From Deltaproteobacteria bacterium (GTDB taxonomy: Bacteria; Desulfobacterota; Desulfobacteria; Desulfobacterales; UBA11574): a DNA stretch of 7,070 bases. The position numbers were made by a program, and so were the translations under genes. Positions 1-5,758 of the stretch are shown piece by piece. The notes under the pieces are model-generated. The model searched no databases. It worked only from the letters and a program-made list of their open reading frames with translations, and was not told the DNA's origin. The DNA is taken from the NCBI GenBank assembly GCA_019314155.1, contig JAFCZV010000125.1:1-7070 (forward strand), written 5' to 3'. Numbering within the stretch: position 1 is the stretch's first letter; each line of letters opens with the position of its first letter.

Positions 1-1
1 A

Positions 2-232
2 ATGAATCAGGCTGACTTCCTATACTCAAACGAAGCGGTAATATCTCAGATGATATTTACCAATTGCCGAAACTGGAACACGCCTGAATGCCCCCACCTG
101 AATAATAAGCACATGCAGATGTCGGTGATAAATGAATCCACGCTGTTGCTATTGGGTGGTCAGACCATAGATGAAATAAATAGGTTGTGTAACGGGTGTG
201 TGAACTTTAAGACAAATCAGGACGTTCAATGA
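2..232 (+). CDS. Small Cys-containing hypothetical protein (possibly 5'-truncated by window edge)
   Basis: A 76-residue reading frame starts at the ATG on the second base of the window and ends in TGA at 230-232. The true start may lie upstream, because no ribosome binding site can be seen. The protein has C22 and C30 in a block reading C-R-N-W-N-T-P-E-C-P-H, and a C63-x2-C66 pair near the C-terminus (L-C-N-G-C). This four-cysteine layout, with H32 close by, suggests one structural metal site, probably zinc; that is inference. There is no signal peptide or membrane segment, so it is probably cytosolic. I do not recognise a named family, although the Cys-x-N-W-x-T-P-x-C-P-H block reads like a conserved motif. 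Its stop codon lies inside the first copy of a 16-bp repeat (228-243). Function is unknown. Confidence 0.6.
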   Translation: MNQADFLYSNEAVISQMIFTNCRNWNTPECPHLNNKHMQMSVINESTLLLLGGQTIDEINRLCNGCVNFKTNQDVQ

Positions 233-243
233 TGTTATCTGCA
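228..243. repeat. Direct repeat copy 1 (partner at 1228-1243)
   Basis: The 16 bases AATGATGTTATCTGCA occur here and again, identical and in the same orientation, exactly 1000 bp downstream. After the identical core the two copies stay loosely similar for about 20 more bases (RTTYGRC..GGC.GGT.AT), which suggests a diverged longer repeat rather than chance. This copy overlaps the TGA stop of the upstream small gene. Confidence 0.6.
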
Positions 244-396
244 ATTCGACTCGGCTGGTAATGATCTCCAAGTATCGCAGGCTCAGGTGTCCATGGGCTT
301 TGTATAAAATGTGCCACCACAATGCTTATATCCATTGAACAATCTCTAACGGTGTGAAATACACTTTCTATGCAGTATGAATACCGTCATATGAAT

Positions 397-400
397 GGAG
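397..400 (+). promoter_or_regulatory. Ribosome binding site for the 409-597 gene
   Basis: GGAG lies 8 bases before the ATG at 409. This supports that start and supports the short frame being translated. Confidence 0.6.
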
Positions 401-408
401 TCTAAAAA

Positions 409-597
409 ATGTCTAATGATGTTACTAAAAGAAAACTGACTTGTTCAGATATTGGATACAATGGAAAATCAGTGGATAAGTTGTCTAAAGATGAGTTGAT
501 TGATCTTTGCATAAAGTTAGCCCAATCAATTCATGATTGCTCGACTGAAAAAGCACCATGTAAAAATGTGTTCTCCATTTGCAATTCATTAAACTAA
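409..597 (+). CDS. Small Cys-containing hypothetical protein, 62 residues
   Basis: A 62-residue frame with a GGAG ribosome binding site 8 bases before its ATG and a TAA stop at 595-597. The N-terminal 20 residues are basic and polar. Residues about 24-43 (K-L-S-K-D-E-L-I-D-L-C-I-K-L-A-Q) would form an amphipathic helix. Five cysteines (12, 34, 44, 51, 58) are present, four of them in the C-terminal half, but they do not form a classical CxxC zinc knuckle. There is no signal sequence or membrane span. The helix resembles in style the C-terminal helix of the interrupted gene at 967-1214 (L-D-E-P-M-L-M-E-R-L-K), though I cannot show homology. It is low-GC, like its surroundings. Family and function are not recognised. 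The ribosome binding site and normal amino-acid composition make a real gene more likely than not. Confidence 0.6.
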   Translation: MSNDVTKRKLTCSDIGYNGKSVDKLSKDELIDLCIKLAQSIHDCSTEKAPCKNVFSICNSLN

Positions 598-610
598 GCC
601 AACTCTTAAC

Positions 611-645
611 ATTGCCCATCGGGGTGTTCAAAGCATATCGGCAAT
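611..645 (+). terminator. Weak hairpin after the 409-597 gene
   Basis: ATTGCC at 611-616 pairs with GGCAAT at 640-645, with two more pairs (AT/AT) beyond a mismatch. It lies 14 bp past the stop of the small gene and is followed by the AT-rich stretch AATTTCATCGATTTT rather than a clean T-run. It may be a weak terminator. The large loop and poor T tract keep confidence low. Confidence 0.3.
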
Positions 646-795
646 AATTTCATCGATTTTGATAACTGGAATTTTCTCTATCAATCACAAGTTGAGTTTA
701 GCCAGGGAAGGAACCAAAATTTGATGATAATAGAAAATTGTTGATGATGATCCTTAAACGGTTTTCATTCGTTTGAAAAACTGTCATTTTCTTGC

Positions 796-823
796 TTGAC
801 TTTATACCACATTGTGATATTTA
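796..823 (+). promoter_or_regulatory. Candidate promoter upstream of the 868-906 terminator
   Basis: A -35 box TTGACT (796-801) is followed after 16 bp by TATTTA (818-823), which is preceded by TGA and so gives an extended -10 (TGn). The -35 is 5/6 to consensus and the -10 only 3/6. Transcription would start near 830, with no open reading frame before the terminator 40 bp later. The site therefore only makes sense for a short RNA or as chance. Confidence 0.35.
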
Positions 824-827
824 GGAG

Positions 828-906
828 TTAAATCCTTTTTATCTCCGTCTATGTTATATACTCCTGATAAAAGCCCCTGTCATGCCAACGAGGGCTTTTA
901 TTTTTT
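828..906 (+). ncRNA. Candidate short intergenic RNA (about 75-80 nt)
   Basis: This stretch is bounded by a promoter-like site (796-823) and a strong intrinsic terminator (868-906), and holds no plausible start codon with a ribosome binding site. The 598-966 gap has no gene, so the terminator lacks an obvious coding partner nearby; the closest gene end is about 270 bp upstream. The segment carries CTCC at 843-846 and ACTCCT at 860-865, which are complementary to Shine-Dalgarno sequences, a feature some base-pairing sRNAs use. ACTCCT can also pair with AGGAGT at 823-828, at the very 5' boundary. No known RNA family was recognised; the call rests on architecture only. Confidence 0.35.
868..906 (+). 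terminator. Strong intrinsic terminator
   Basis: TAAAAGCCC (868-876) pairs perfectly with GGGCTTTTA (892-900), giving a 9-bp stem with a 15-nt loop, followed at once by six T (901-906). This is a classic Rho-independent terminator for + strand transcription. The A-run before the stem also makes it partly usable on the other strand. It ends either a readthrough transcript from the 409-597 gene or the candidate short RNA. Confidence 0.8.
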
Positions 907-956
907 GTACCACAAGGAACGCACTATGAAATGAAGTGATTTTTCCCAAACTGAAT

Positions 957-960
957 AGGA
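957..960 (+). promoter_or_regulatory. Ribosome binding site for the interrupted gene at 967
   Basis: AGGA lies 6 bases before the ATG at 967 and supports this start for the split reading frame. Confidence 0.45.
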
Positions 961-966
961 CTGCGA

Positions 967-1214
967 ATGGAAGAAAATAACACTTGGATAGTATGTAAGC
1001 ATGTCATGAATGGATCGGCAGAAAAGGTTCAGGTCCGCCGTGATAAAGTGTGTATGTGCTTAGCCTGTGCAGAAGACCCTACCATTTTACAGAAGACCCT
1101 ACCATTTTAGAAACCGAGGAAATCAATACCTTAGATGAACCTATGTTAATGGAGAGGCTTAAGCGCATCAGTCAGGCATTTGACAATGAACGCAATACAA
1201 AAAAAGCCAGTTGA
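967..1214 (+). pseudogene. Small Cys-motif protein gene disrupted by a 20-bp tandem duplication
   Basis: From ATG 967 the frame runs 47 residues and stops at TAG 1108-1110. The stop is created by a perfect 20-bp tandem duplication (1070-1089 and 1090-1109). Twenty is not a multiple of three, so the second copy shifts the frame. Skipping one copy gives an uninterrupted 75-residue protein ending at TGA 1212-1214. That protein has W7, a C10-K-H12 motif, a C29-M-C31-L-A-C34 cluster and a polar helical tail (E-E-I-N-T-L-D-E-P-M-L-M-E-R-L-K). C10, H12, C29/C31 and C34 could form one zinc site (inference). A modest AGGA site precedes the ATG. As written, the truncated product keeps all the Cys ligands but loses the C-terminal helix and gains a six-residue tail. 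The cause may be a real mutation, a phase-variable slip site, or an assembly error. The family is not recognised by name. Confidence 0.65.
1070..1109 (+). repeat. Perfect 20-bp tandem duplication
   Basis: The unit CAGAAGACCC..TTTTA (20 bp) is present twice, head to tail, with no mismatch and no extra base between copies (1070-1089, 1090-1109). The flanks differ, so the unit is exactly 20 bp. It falls inside a small reading frame and breaks it. Confidence 0.95.
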
Positions 1215-1227
1215 CCTGACACCTAAA

Positions 1228-1243
1228 AATGATGTTATCTGCA
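1228..1243. repeat. Direct repeat copy 2 (partner at 228-243)
   Basis: This is the second identical copy of AATGATGTTATCTGCA, 14 bp after the stop of the interrupted small gene. Beyond the core the sequence GCGGTGAT..ATCAC..CGC (about 1251-1283) can form a hairpin with a small bulge. The equivalent part after copy 1 is only partly similar. Confidence 0.6.
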
Positions 1244-1359
1244 GTTTGGCGTGGCGGTGATTATCCATATATCACTATCCGCTGATATTTGGTTTTACCA
1301 GGGGATATCTGCAAAAATTGCCTCAGGTTCCAACCACAACATATTGTATTCCATCTGAT

Positions 1360-1388
1360 TTGACACAAAGTCATATATACGGTATTTT
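1360..1388 (+). promoter_or_regulatory. Sigma70-type promoter of the cyclase gene
   Basis: A perfect -35 TTGACA (1360-1365), a 17-bp spacer and -10 TATTTT (1383-1388; 4/6 to TATAAT) point at the cyclase gene. The predicted start is near 1395, giving a leader of about 60 nt. It is the best promoter in the window. The gene therefore appears to be transcribed alone and constitutively; no operator-like dyad overlaps the boxes. Confidence 0.55.
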
Positions 1389-1455
1389 AAATTTTACCAT
1401 CCAAAGTTTCTTCAAAATTATTGAATCTGCATAATCCCTTAATGGAAATAGCAAC

Positions 1456-4400
1456 ATGAAATGCATGAAATGCCAGTTTGAGAATCCAGATGACTCAAAT
1501 TTCTGTCTTGAATGCGGTGAAAAACTTGAACAAAAATGTCCACAATGTGAGAAAGCGCTGCCGATTGATGCTAAATTCTGCAACGGATGCGGTCATAAAC
1601 TGACAGCAAAGGCAACTTCATCTCAAAAAGAATTTTCATTTGATGAAAAATTAGACAAAATTCAACGATATCTCCCTAAAGGTCTTACTGAAAAAATATT
1701 AGCTCAAAGAGGCAGAATCGAAGGTGAGCGCAAGCAGGTCACGGTTATGTTTTGTGATATGGAAGGGTTTACTCCACTGGTCGAGCAGTTAGGCTCTGAA
1801 GAAGCATATTCCATTATTGATGAGGTTTACGAAATTCTCATTCATAAAGTTCACGACTATGAGGGTACGGTCAATGAAATGACCGGTGATGGTATTATGG
1901 CTCTTTTTGGCGCTCCGATTGCTTTAGAGGATGCTCCCCAACGGTCAATTCGTTCTGCTTATGCGATTCACATTGAAATGGCAAAGTTTAGCGACAGGCA
2001 AAAGCAAGCAAAAAAATTGACATCACCACTTAAAATGCGCATCGGCGTTCACACCGGGCCCGTAGTCGTGGGCACCGTAGGCAATGAATTGAGGGTGGAG
2101 TTTAAAGCTGTCGGAGACACCGTAAATTTGGCTTCCAGAATGGAAAATATGGCCGAACCGGGTACCACGTATGTGACAGAGGAAACATTCAAACTGACTG
2201 AAGGCTTTTTCCAGTTTGAAGCACTGGGAGAAAGAAAAGTAAAAGGCAAGCAAGAATCTGTCAAAACATACCAGGTGATCGGACCCAGTACCCGCAGAAC
2301 CCGGTTTGACGTCAGTGCTTCTCGAGGTTTAACTCCTTTTCTCGGCCGACAAAGAGAGCTTGAACTTTTGCTCGATAGTTTTGAACATGTCAAGGCAGGA
2401 CGGGGGCAAGCGGTTTCCATCGTGGCCGAGGCCGGGGTTGGCAAATCCAGATTATTATATGAATTCAGAAAGGCAGTTTCCAGCGAAGATGCGGTTTTTT
2501 TGGAGGGAAGGTGTTTATCATATAGCAGGAGTGTCGTTTTTTATTCAATCATAGACATATTGAAAGCAAACTTTGATATAAGAGAGGGTGATAGGGGTCC
2601 GGAGATCCGGGAAAAGGTAAAAAAGGGAATCAGCCTAGTGAAAGCAGATGAAGAATCAACCCTGCCTTTTCTTCTGGATCTGTTTTCGGTCAAAGAGAGT
2701 GGTATTGATAAATTCTCTCTCAGCCCTGAAGGGAAAAAAGATCGAATCATGGAATCCGTAAGGCGAATCACCCTCAAGGGTTCTGAGATTCGACCGCTGA
2801 TCTTGGCCTATGAGGATCTCCACTGGGTGGATAAGAACTCAGAGGATTTATTGAAAAATGTATTAGAAAGCATACCGGGGGCAAAAATCTTAATGATATT
2901 TACCTATCGACCAGAATTCGTGCACACCTGGGGTGGAAAATCATATCACAGCCAAATAACGCTGAACCGACTCTCCAACCGCGAAAGCCTTGCGATGGTA
3001 GCCCACCTTCTGGGGACTGAGGAAATTGACCGTGAATTTGCGGACCTGGTTTTGGAGAGGACCGAAGGAATTCCCTTTTTCATCGAAGAGTTTACAAAAT
3101 CCCTAAAAGCGTTAAATATCATCGCAAAGCAGGATAACAAATATTGCTTAACAGGAGAATGCTTATCAGGAGATTTTCAAGAGGTCGCCATTCCTTCCAC
3201 GATCCAAGATGTGATCATGGCCCGGGTTGATTCGCTGCCCGAAAGCGCAAAAGAGACACTTCAAATTGGATCAGTTATCGGAAGGGAATTCAATTACGCA
3301 TTGATAAAACAGTTAACAGACCTTTCGGAGCAGGAATTGTTGTCTAATCTGTCGGTTTTAAAGGACGCCGAGCTACTCTATGAGAGAGGCATCTATCCGG
3401 AAACAACACTTATTTTCAAACATGCACTGACTCAGGAGGTGGTTAATAATTCAATATTAACGAAGAGAAAGAAGAATCTTCATGCCCGAATAGGAAATAC
3501 TATTGAGGAGCTTTATAAAGACAATTTACATGAGCATTGTAACATTTTGGCAGAGCATTATATTGTTGGTGACAATTATGAGAAAGGGGCAGAATATTCA
3601 AACATGGCAAGCAAAAAAGCTGAAAAGTCAGCTTCAATGAAAGATGCAATTGGTTATGCAAACAAAAGAATATTCTGTCTCGAAAAATTGCCAGTTACCG
3701 AAGATATACAGAAAAAAATAATCGATGCCAGAACGAGTCTTGGTCTCTATCTAATTCAATTGAATTACCCTGTTGCAGCTAAAGAAGCTGTCGCCCCTAT
3801 TATTGATCTATCGCAAAAGATCGGATACAAACGTAGACTCTCTCAGATATATGCCATAACAGGGCACTATGAGTTTGAAGTCCCAGAGGATTTCCCCAAA
3901 GCATTAAATCATTTTGAAGAAGCCTTAAAGATTTCGCAGGAAGAAAATGATATTCTTTCTTTATTTTTCGCTAATTATAGTTTGGGACTTGCTCTATTAT
4001 TGAGTTGTGAATTTCAAAAAGCTACTGATCACTTAAAAAAAGCTCTTGAGATAAATGAGGCTGCAAATAGCCTTTGGGGCATCTCTGCGATGAAGACTTT
4101 CTTAAGTTGGATCAGTCTAAACAACGGCAAAATTCACATAGGGTGCGAACTCAGCGATGAAGGTCTCCGGCTGGCTGAAGAGAGCGGTGATATTTACTCA
4201 AAGTCAATTGCGTTTATCAACCATGGTTACGCTTTAATGTGCAAAGGATATTTCATTGAAGCGGAAGAGTATCTATTAAAAGGAAATGAACTTTGTGATA
4301 AAATTAATTTTTTCATATGGAATGTTTTTGCACAAACCCAACTGGCTGAAACTTATTTCCAAATTCGTGAGTATGAAAAATCTAAAACTCACTATGGAAA

Positions 4401-4836
4401 AGCAATTTCGTATTTAAAGCAGACTGGTTTCGGCCACTCAAGAATAAATTTCGCCAGACTTGGAATCGCCAGGGCAAAGATTATGAGCAACGAAAAGGAC
4501 TTTGATTTGGAGTCCTTATATGGTTATGTGGAGCAAAACAATTTAAAAGAATTCGATGGCCAGATGCCAAGATATATCGCTGAAATCTTGTTGAACATTG
4601 ATGGTCAGCATTTCGATGAAGCCGAAAGCTGGGCTGAAAAAGCCATTGATTCAGACAAGCAGAATGACATGAAATTTAGATTAGGACAAGATTATGTGAT
4701 GTGCGCTGAGGTATTTAAGCGTAAAGGAGATCAGTCAAAAGCCAAAAAAAATCTAAGCCAAGCTATTGAGACTTTCAGAAAATGTGGTGCCGATGGATGG
4801 GTGGAGAAATATGAAAAAAATTTGGCGGAACTATAA
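1456..4836 (+). CDS. Zinc-ribbon class III adenylate/guanylate cyclase with AAA ATPase and TPR domains
   Basis: This 1126-residue protein probably makes a cyclic nucleotide from ATP or GTP under control of its ATPase/TPR half. The N-terminus is a double zinc ribbon: C3-x2-C6/C17-x2-C20 and C28-x2-C31/C42-x2-C45. A helical linker (about 60-92) leads to a class III cyclase domain (about 93-276). It shows metal aspartates D101 (F-C-D-M-E-G-F-T) and D145 (T-G-D-G), and transition-state residues N224 and R228 (T-V-N-L-A-S-R). The base-selecting positions carry E141 and K217 instead of the textbook Lys and Asp/Thr, so the substrate is uncertain. An AAA/STAND-type ATPase follows (about 292-550), with Walker A A-E-A-G-V-G-K330-S331 and Walker B L-I-L-A-Y-E-D454. 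Helical repeats with TPR character fill about 690-1126. There is no signal peptide or membrane span, so it is cytosolic. The start at 1456 is preferred because the zinc ribbon begins at once; the ribosome binding site is weak (GGA). The TPR part is visibly more AT-rich than the ATPase part. The family call is firm; the signal sensed is unknown. Confidence 0.93.
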   Translation: MKCMKCQFENPDDSNFCLECGEKLEQKCPQCEKALPIDAKFCNGCGHKLTAKATSSQKEFSFDEKLDKIQRYLPKGLTEKILAQRGRIEGERKQVTVMFCDMEGFTPLVEQLGSEEAYSIIDEVYEILIHKVHDYEGTVNEMTGDGIMALFGAPIALEDAPQRSIRSAYAIHIEMAKFSDRQKQAKKLTSPLKMRIGVHTGPVVVGTVGNELRVEFKAVGDTVNLASRMENMAEPGTTYVTEETFKLTEGFFQFEALGERKVKGKQESVKTYQVIGPSTRRTRFDVSASRGLTPFLGRQRELELLLDSFEHVKAGRGQAVSIVAEAGVGKSRLLYEFRKAVSSEDAVFLEGRCLSYSRSVVFYSIIDILKANFDIREGDRGPEIREKVKKGISLVKADEESTLPFLLDLFSVKESGIDKFSLSPEGKKDRIMESVRRITLKGSEIRPLILAYEDLHWVDKNSEDLLKNVLESIPGAKILMIFTYRPEFVHTWGGKSYHSQITLNRLSNRESLAMVAHLLGTEEIDREFADLVLERTEGIPFFIEEFTKSLKALNIIAKQDNKYCLTGECLSGDFQEVAIPSTIQDVIMARVDSLPESAKETLQIGSVIGREFNYALIKQLTDLSEQELLSNLSVLKDAELLYERGIYPETTLIFKHALTQEVVNNSILTKRKKNLHARIGNTIEELYKDNLHEHCNILAEHYIVGDNYEKGAEYSNMASKKAEKSASMKDAIGYANKRIFCLEKLPVTEDIQKKIIDARTSLGLYLIQLNYPVAAKEAVAPIIDLSQKIGYKRRLSQIYAITGHYEFEVPEDFPKALNHFEEALKISQEENDILSLFFANYSLGLALLLSCEFQKATDHLKKALEINEAANSLWGISAMKTFLSWISLNNGKIHIGCELSDEGLRLAEESGDIYSKSIAFINHGYALMCKGYFIEAEEYLLKGNELCDKINFFIWNVFAQTQLAETYFQIREYEKSKTHYGKAISYLKQTGFGHSRINFARLGIARAKIMSNEKDFDLESLYGYVEQNNLKEFDGQMPRYIAEILLNIDGQHFDEAESWAEKAIDSDKQNDMKFRLGQDYVMCAEVFKRKGDQSKAKKNLSQAIETFRKCGADGWVEKYEKNLAEL

Positions 4837-5024
4837 CAACAAATATTCTTTTAACTACCTCCTCCATATATTGTGGTTGAACTGATAATCATGAAGATAA
4901 AGATACTTGTTTATATCTGTAACAGAATAGCAACTTAATAATTACATGTATCTCCTACACATCCAAGATATTTTTAGGCTTTCAATTGTTGTGATACCAT
5001 AACGTTCGTGATTTCTGGCATCCT

Positions 5025-5053
5025 TTGACAGAACACGCATAACCTGTTACCAA
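5025..5053 (+). promoter_or_regulatory. Candidate distal promoter for the GYD gene
   Basis: A perfect TTGACA (5025-5030) is followed by 17 bp and TACCAA (5048-5053; 3/6), with TGT directly before it, giving an extended -10. Use of this site would give a leader of about 290 nt that contains both inverted repeats at 5087 and 5229. Confidence 0.35.
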
Positions 5054-5086
5054 TAACAAAGATACCTTACCTACCACAGCGTCCCG

Positions 5087-5109
5087 CCTGCCATCATCTT
5101 TATGGCAGG
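5087..5109. repeat. Perfect 8-bp inverted repeat in the gene-free stretch
   Basis: CCTGCCAT (5087-5094) and ATGGCAGG (5102-5109) form a perfect stem with a 7-nt loop. No T-run follows on either strand, so it is not a normal intrinsic terminator. It lies 250 bp after the cyclase gene, in the 514-bp gap (4837-5350) that otherwise shows only the promoter-like sites and the dyad at 5229. Confidence 0.6.
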
Positions 5110-5222
5110 GCCAATCTGAACCTGATCAGACCAATTAACACATTCAAATAATCACAATCCAATAATTAGCAACGATACGGATATGAAATTCTATCTGACG
5201 ATAGGATGTCTGAAGTTTCCGA

Positions 5223-5228
5223 TATAAT
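5223..5228 (+). promoter_or_regulatory. Perfect -10 box upstream of the GYD gene
   Basis: TATAAT is present exactly, 123 bp before the start codon. No acceptable -35 lies 16-18 bp upstream; the nearest resemblance, CTGACG at 5195-5200, is 22 bp away. If used, the promoter would be weak or activator-dependent, and transcription would begin inside the adjacent dyad at 5229-5260. Confidence 0.4.
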
Positions 5229-5260
5229 GCCTCCAATGGGATCGTGTATCCTGTGGAGGC
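5229..5260. promoter_or_regulatory. Two-tier inverted repeat overlapping the putative start of transcription
   Basis: GCCTCCA (5229-5235) pairs with TGGAGGC (5254-5260). Inside it GGAT (5239-5242) pairs with ATCC (5248-5251), extendable by a G-T pair, leaving a 5-nt loop. There is no T tract. Starting one base after a perfect TATAAT, it could be an operator or a structured leader element. Which of these cannot be told from sequence. Confidence 0.45.
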
Positions 5261-5337
5261 AATCAAGTAACGGCTGAAGTGCTGCAGGCAGTAATTGCCG
5301 GTGAAGGATAATCAGATGTTTATACCGCTATTCAGGA

Positions 5338-5343
5338 AAGGAG
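5338..5343 (+). promoter_or_regulatory. Ribosome binding site of the GYD gene
   Basis: AAGGAG is followed by a 7-base spacer and ATG 5351. This fixes the start even though the same frame is open for another 19 codons upstream. Confidence 0.8.
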
Positions 5344-5350
5344 AATCAAT

Positions 5351-5671
5351 ATGCCAAAGTATATGATTTCGGGTTCTTATGTTGGCGAAGGTATTAGCGG
5401 CCTTTTGAAAGACGGTGGAACCAAAAGAAAAGAGGCAGTTGAGCAACTCATGGGAAGCCTTGGGGGCACGGTTGAATCCATACATTTTGCATTCGGAACT
5501 GATGATTTTATCATCATTTGTGATGCGCCCGACAATGTGAAGGCTGCTGCTGGGTCGTTAATTGCCAGTTCCACTGGAGCTGTTTCCGTCAAGGTCACTG
5601 TTTTGCTGACACCGGAAGAACTTGATGAGGTATCAAAAATCAGTGTCCCATACAGAGCGCCTGGACAATGA
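5351..5671 (+). CDS. GYD-domain protein
   Basis: A 106-residue protein that fits the small GYD-domain family along its whole length. It begins M-P-K-Y-M-I-S-G-S-Y, as family members do. A G-G-T-V-E-S block (38-43) precedes F-A-F-G-T-D-D (46-52), then I-I-I-C-D-A-P-D-N-V-K-A-A-A (53-66). A Thr/Leu-rich strand and L-T-P-E-E (86-90) close the domain. The eponymous tyrosine position appears to be D51 here, with the following D52 kept. The predicted fold is a ferredoxin-like alpha/beta barrel-type dimer (family knowledge). No enzymatic role is established for the family and none is assigned. It is cytosolic, with no signal peptide. An excellent ribosome binding site supports the start. It forms a single-gene unit, with an intrinsic terminator 18 bp past the stop and a structured leader upstream. 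Confidence 0.85.
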   Translation: MPKYMISGSYVGEGISGLLKDGGTKRKEAVEQLMGSLGGTVESIHFAFGTDDFIIICDAPDNVKAAAGSLIASSTGAVSVKVTVLLTPEELDEVSKISVPYRAPGQ

Positions 5672-5689
5672 AACCGGACGATCACACCA

Positions 5690-5735
5690 AAAACCCGATT
5701 TCCGGAGACGGATTTCGGGTTTTCTGTATATTTTT
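5690..5735 (+). terminator. Intrinsic terminator of the GYD gene
   Basis: AAAACCCGA (5690-5698) pairs with TCGGGTTTT (5715-5723). Beyond a TT/TT internal loop the stem continues T-CCG/CGG-A and is capped by the GNRA-type tetraloop GAGA (5705-5708). The 3' side runs into TTTTCTGTATATTTTT. It is a strong hairpin with a somewhat interrupted T tract. Confidence 0.8.
5727..5732 (+). promoter_or_regulatory. Possible -10 box embedded in the terminator tail
   Basis: TATATT (5/6 to TATAAT) lies in the T tract, 27 bp before the next start codon. The best -35, GAGACG at 5705-5710 with a 16-bp spacer, is poor and sits in the hairpin loop. It is offered because the downstream gene has no other room for its own promoter. 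Confidence 0.25.
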
Positions 5736-5758
5736 GAAAAATAATTTTCGGGGCTAAA

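Noticed and set aside
303..363. Promoter-like pieces (TATAAA at 303; TTGAAC at 335) before the 409 gene
   Set aside because: Neither has a matching partner box at proper spacing, so they were not called as promoters.
754..781. Imperfect inverted repeat GTTTTCA..TGAAAAAC
   Set aside because: The stem is AT-rich with a bulge and no supporting context; likely chance in low-GC DNA.
1442..1459. Five-codon mini-ORF (M-E-I-A-T) whose TGA overlaps the cyclase ATG
   Set aside because: The ATGA overlap looks like translational coupling, but no ribosome binding site precedes the mini-ORF and so short a frame arises easily by chance.
2023..2444. Long minus-strand open frames inside the cyclase gene (up to 131 residues)
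   Set aside because: They lie antisense to highly conserved cyclase and ATPase motifs, have Ser/Pro/Thr-rich shadow composition and no ribosome binding sites.
5087..5109. Intrinsic terminator for the cyclase gene
   Set aside because: The stem is good but there is no T-run on either strand and it lies 250 bp past the stop codon, so it is listed as an inverted repeat instead.
5377..5685. 102-residue minus-strand frame opposite the GYD gene
   Set aside because: It mirrors the GYD coding sequence, which has a strong ribosome binding site, recognisable domain and terminator; the antisense product has no recognisable motif.
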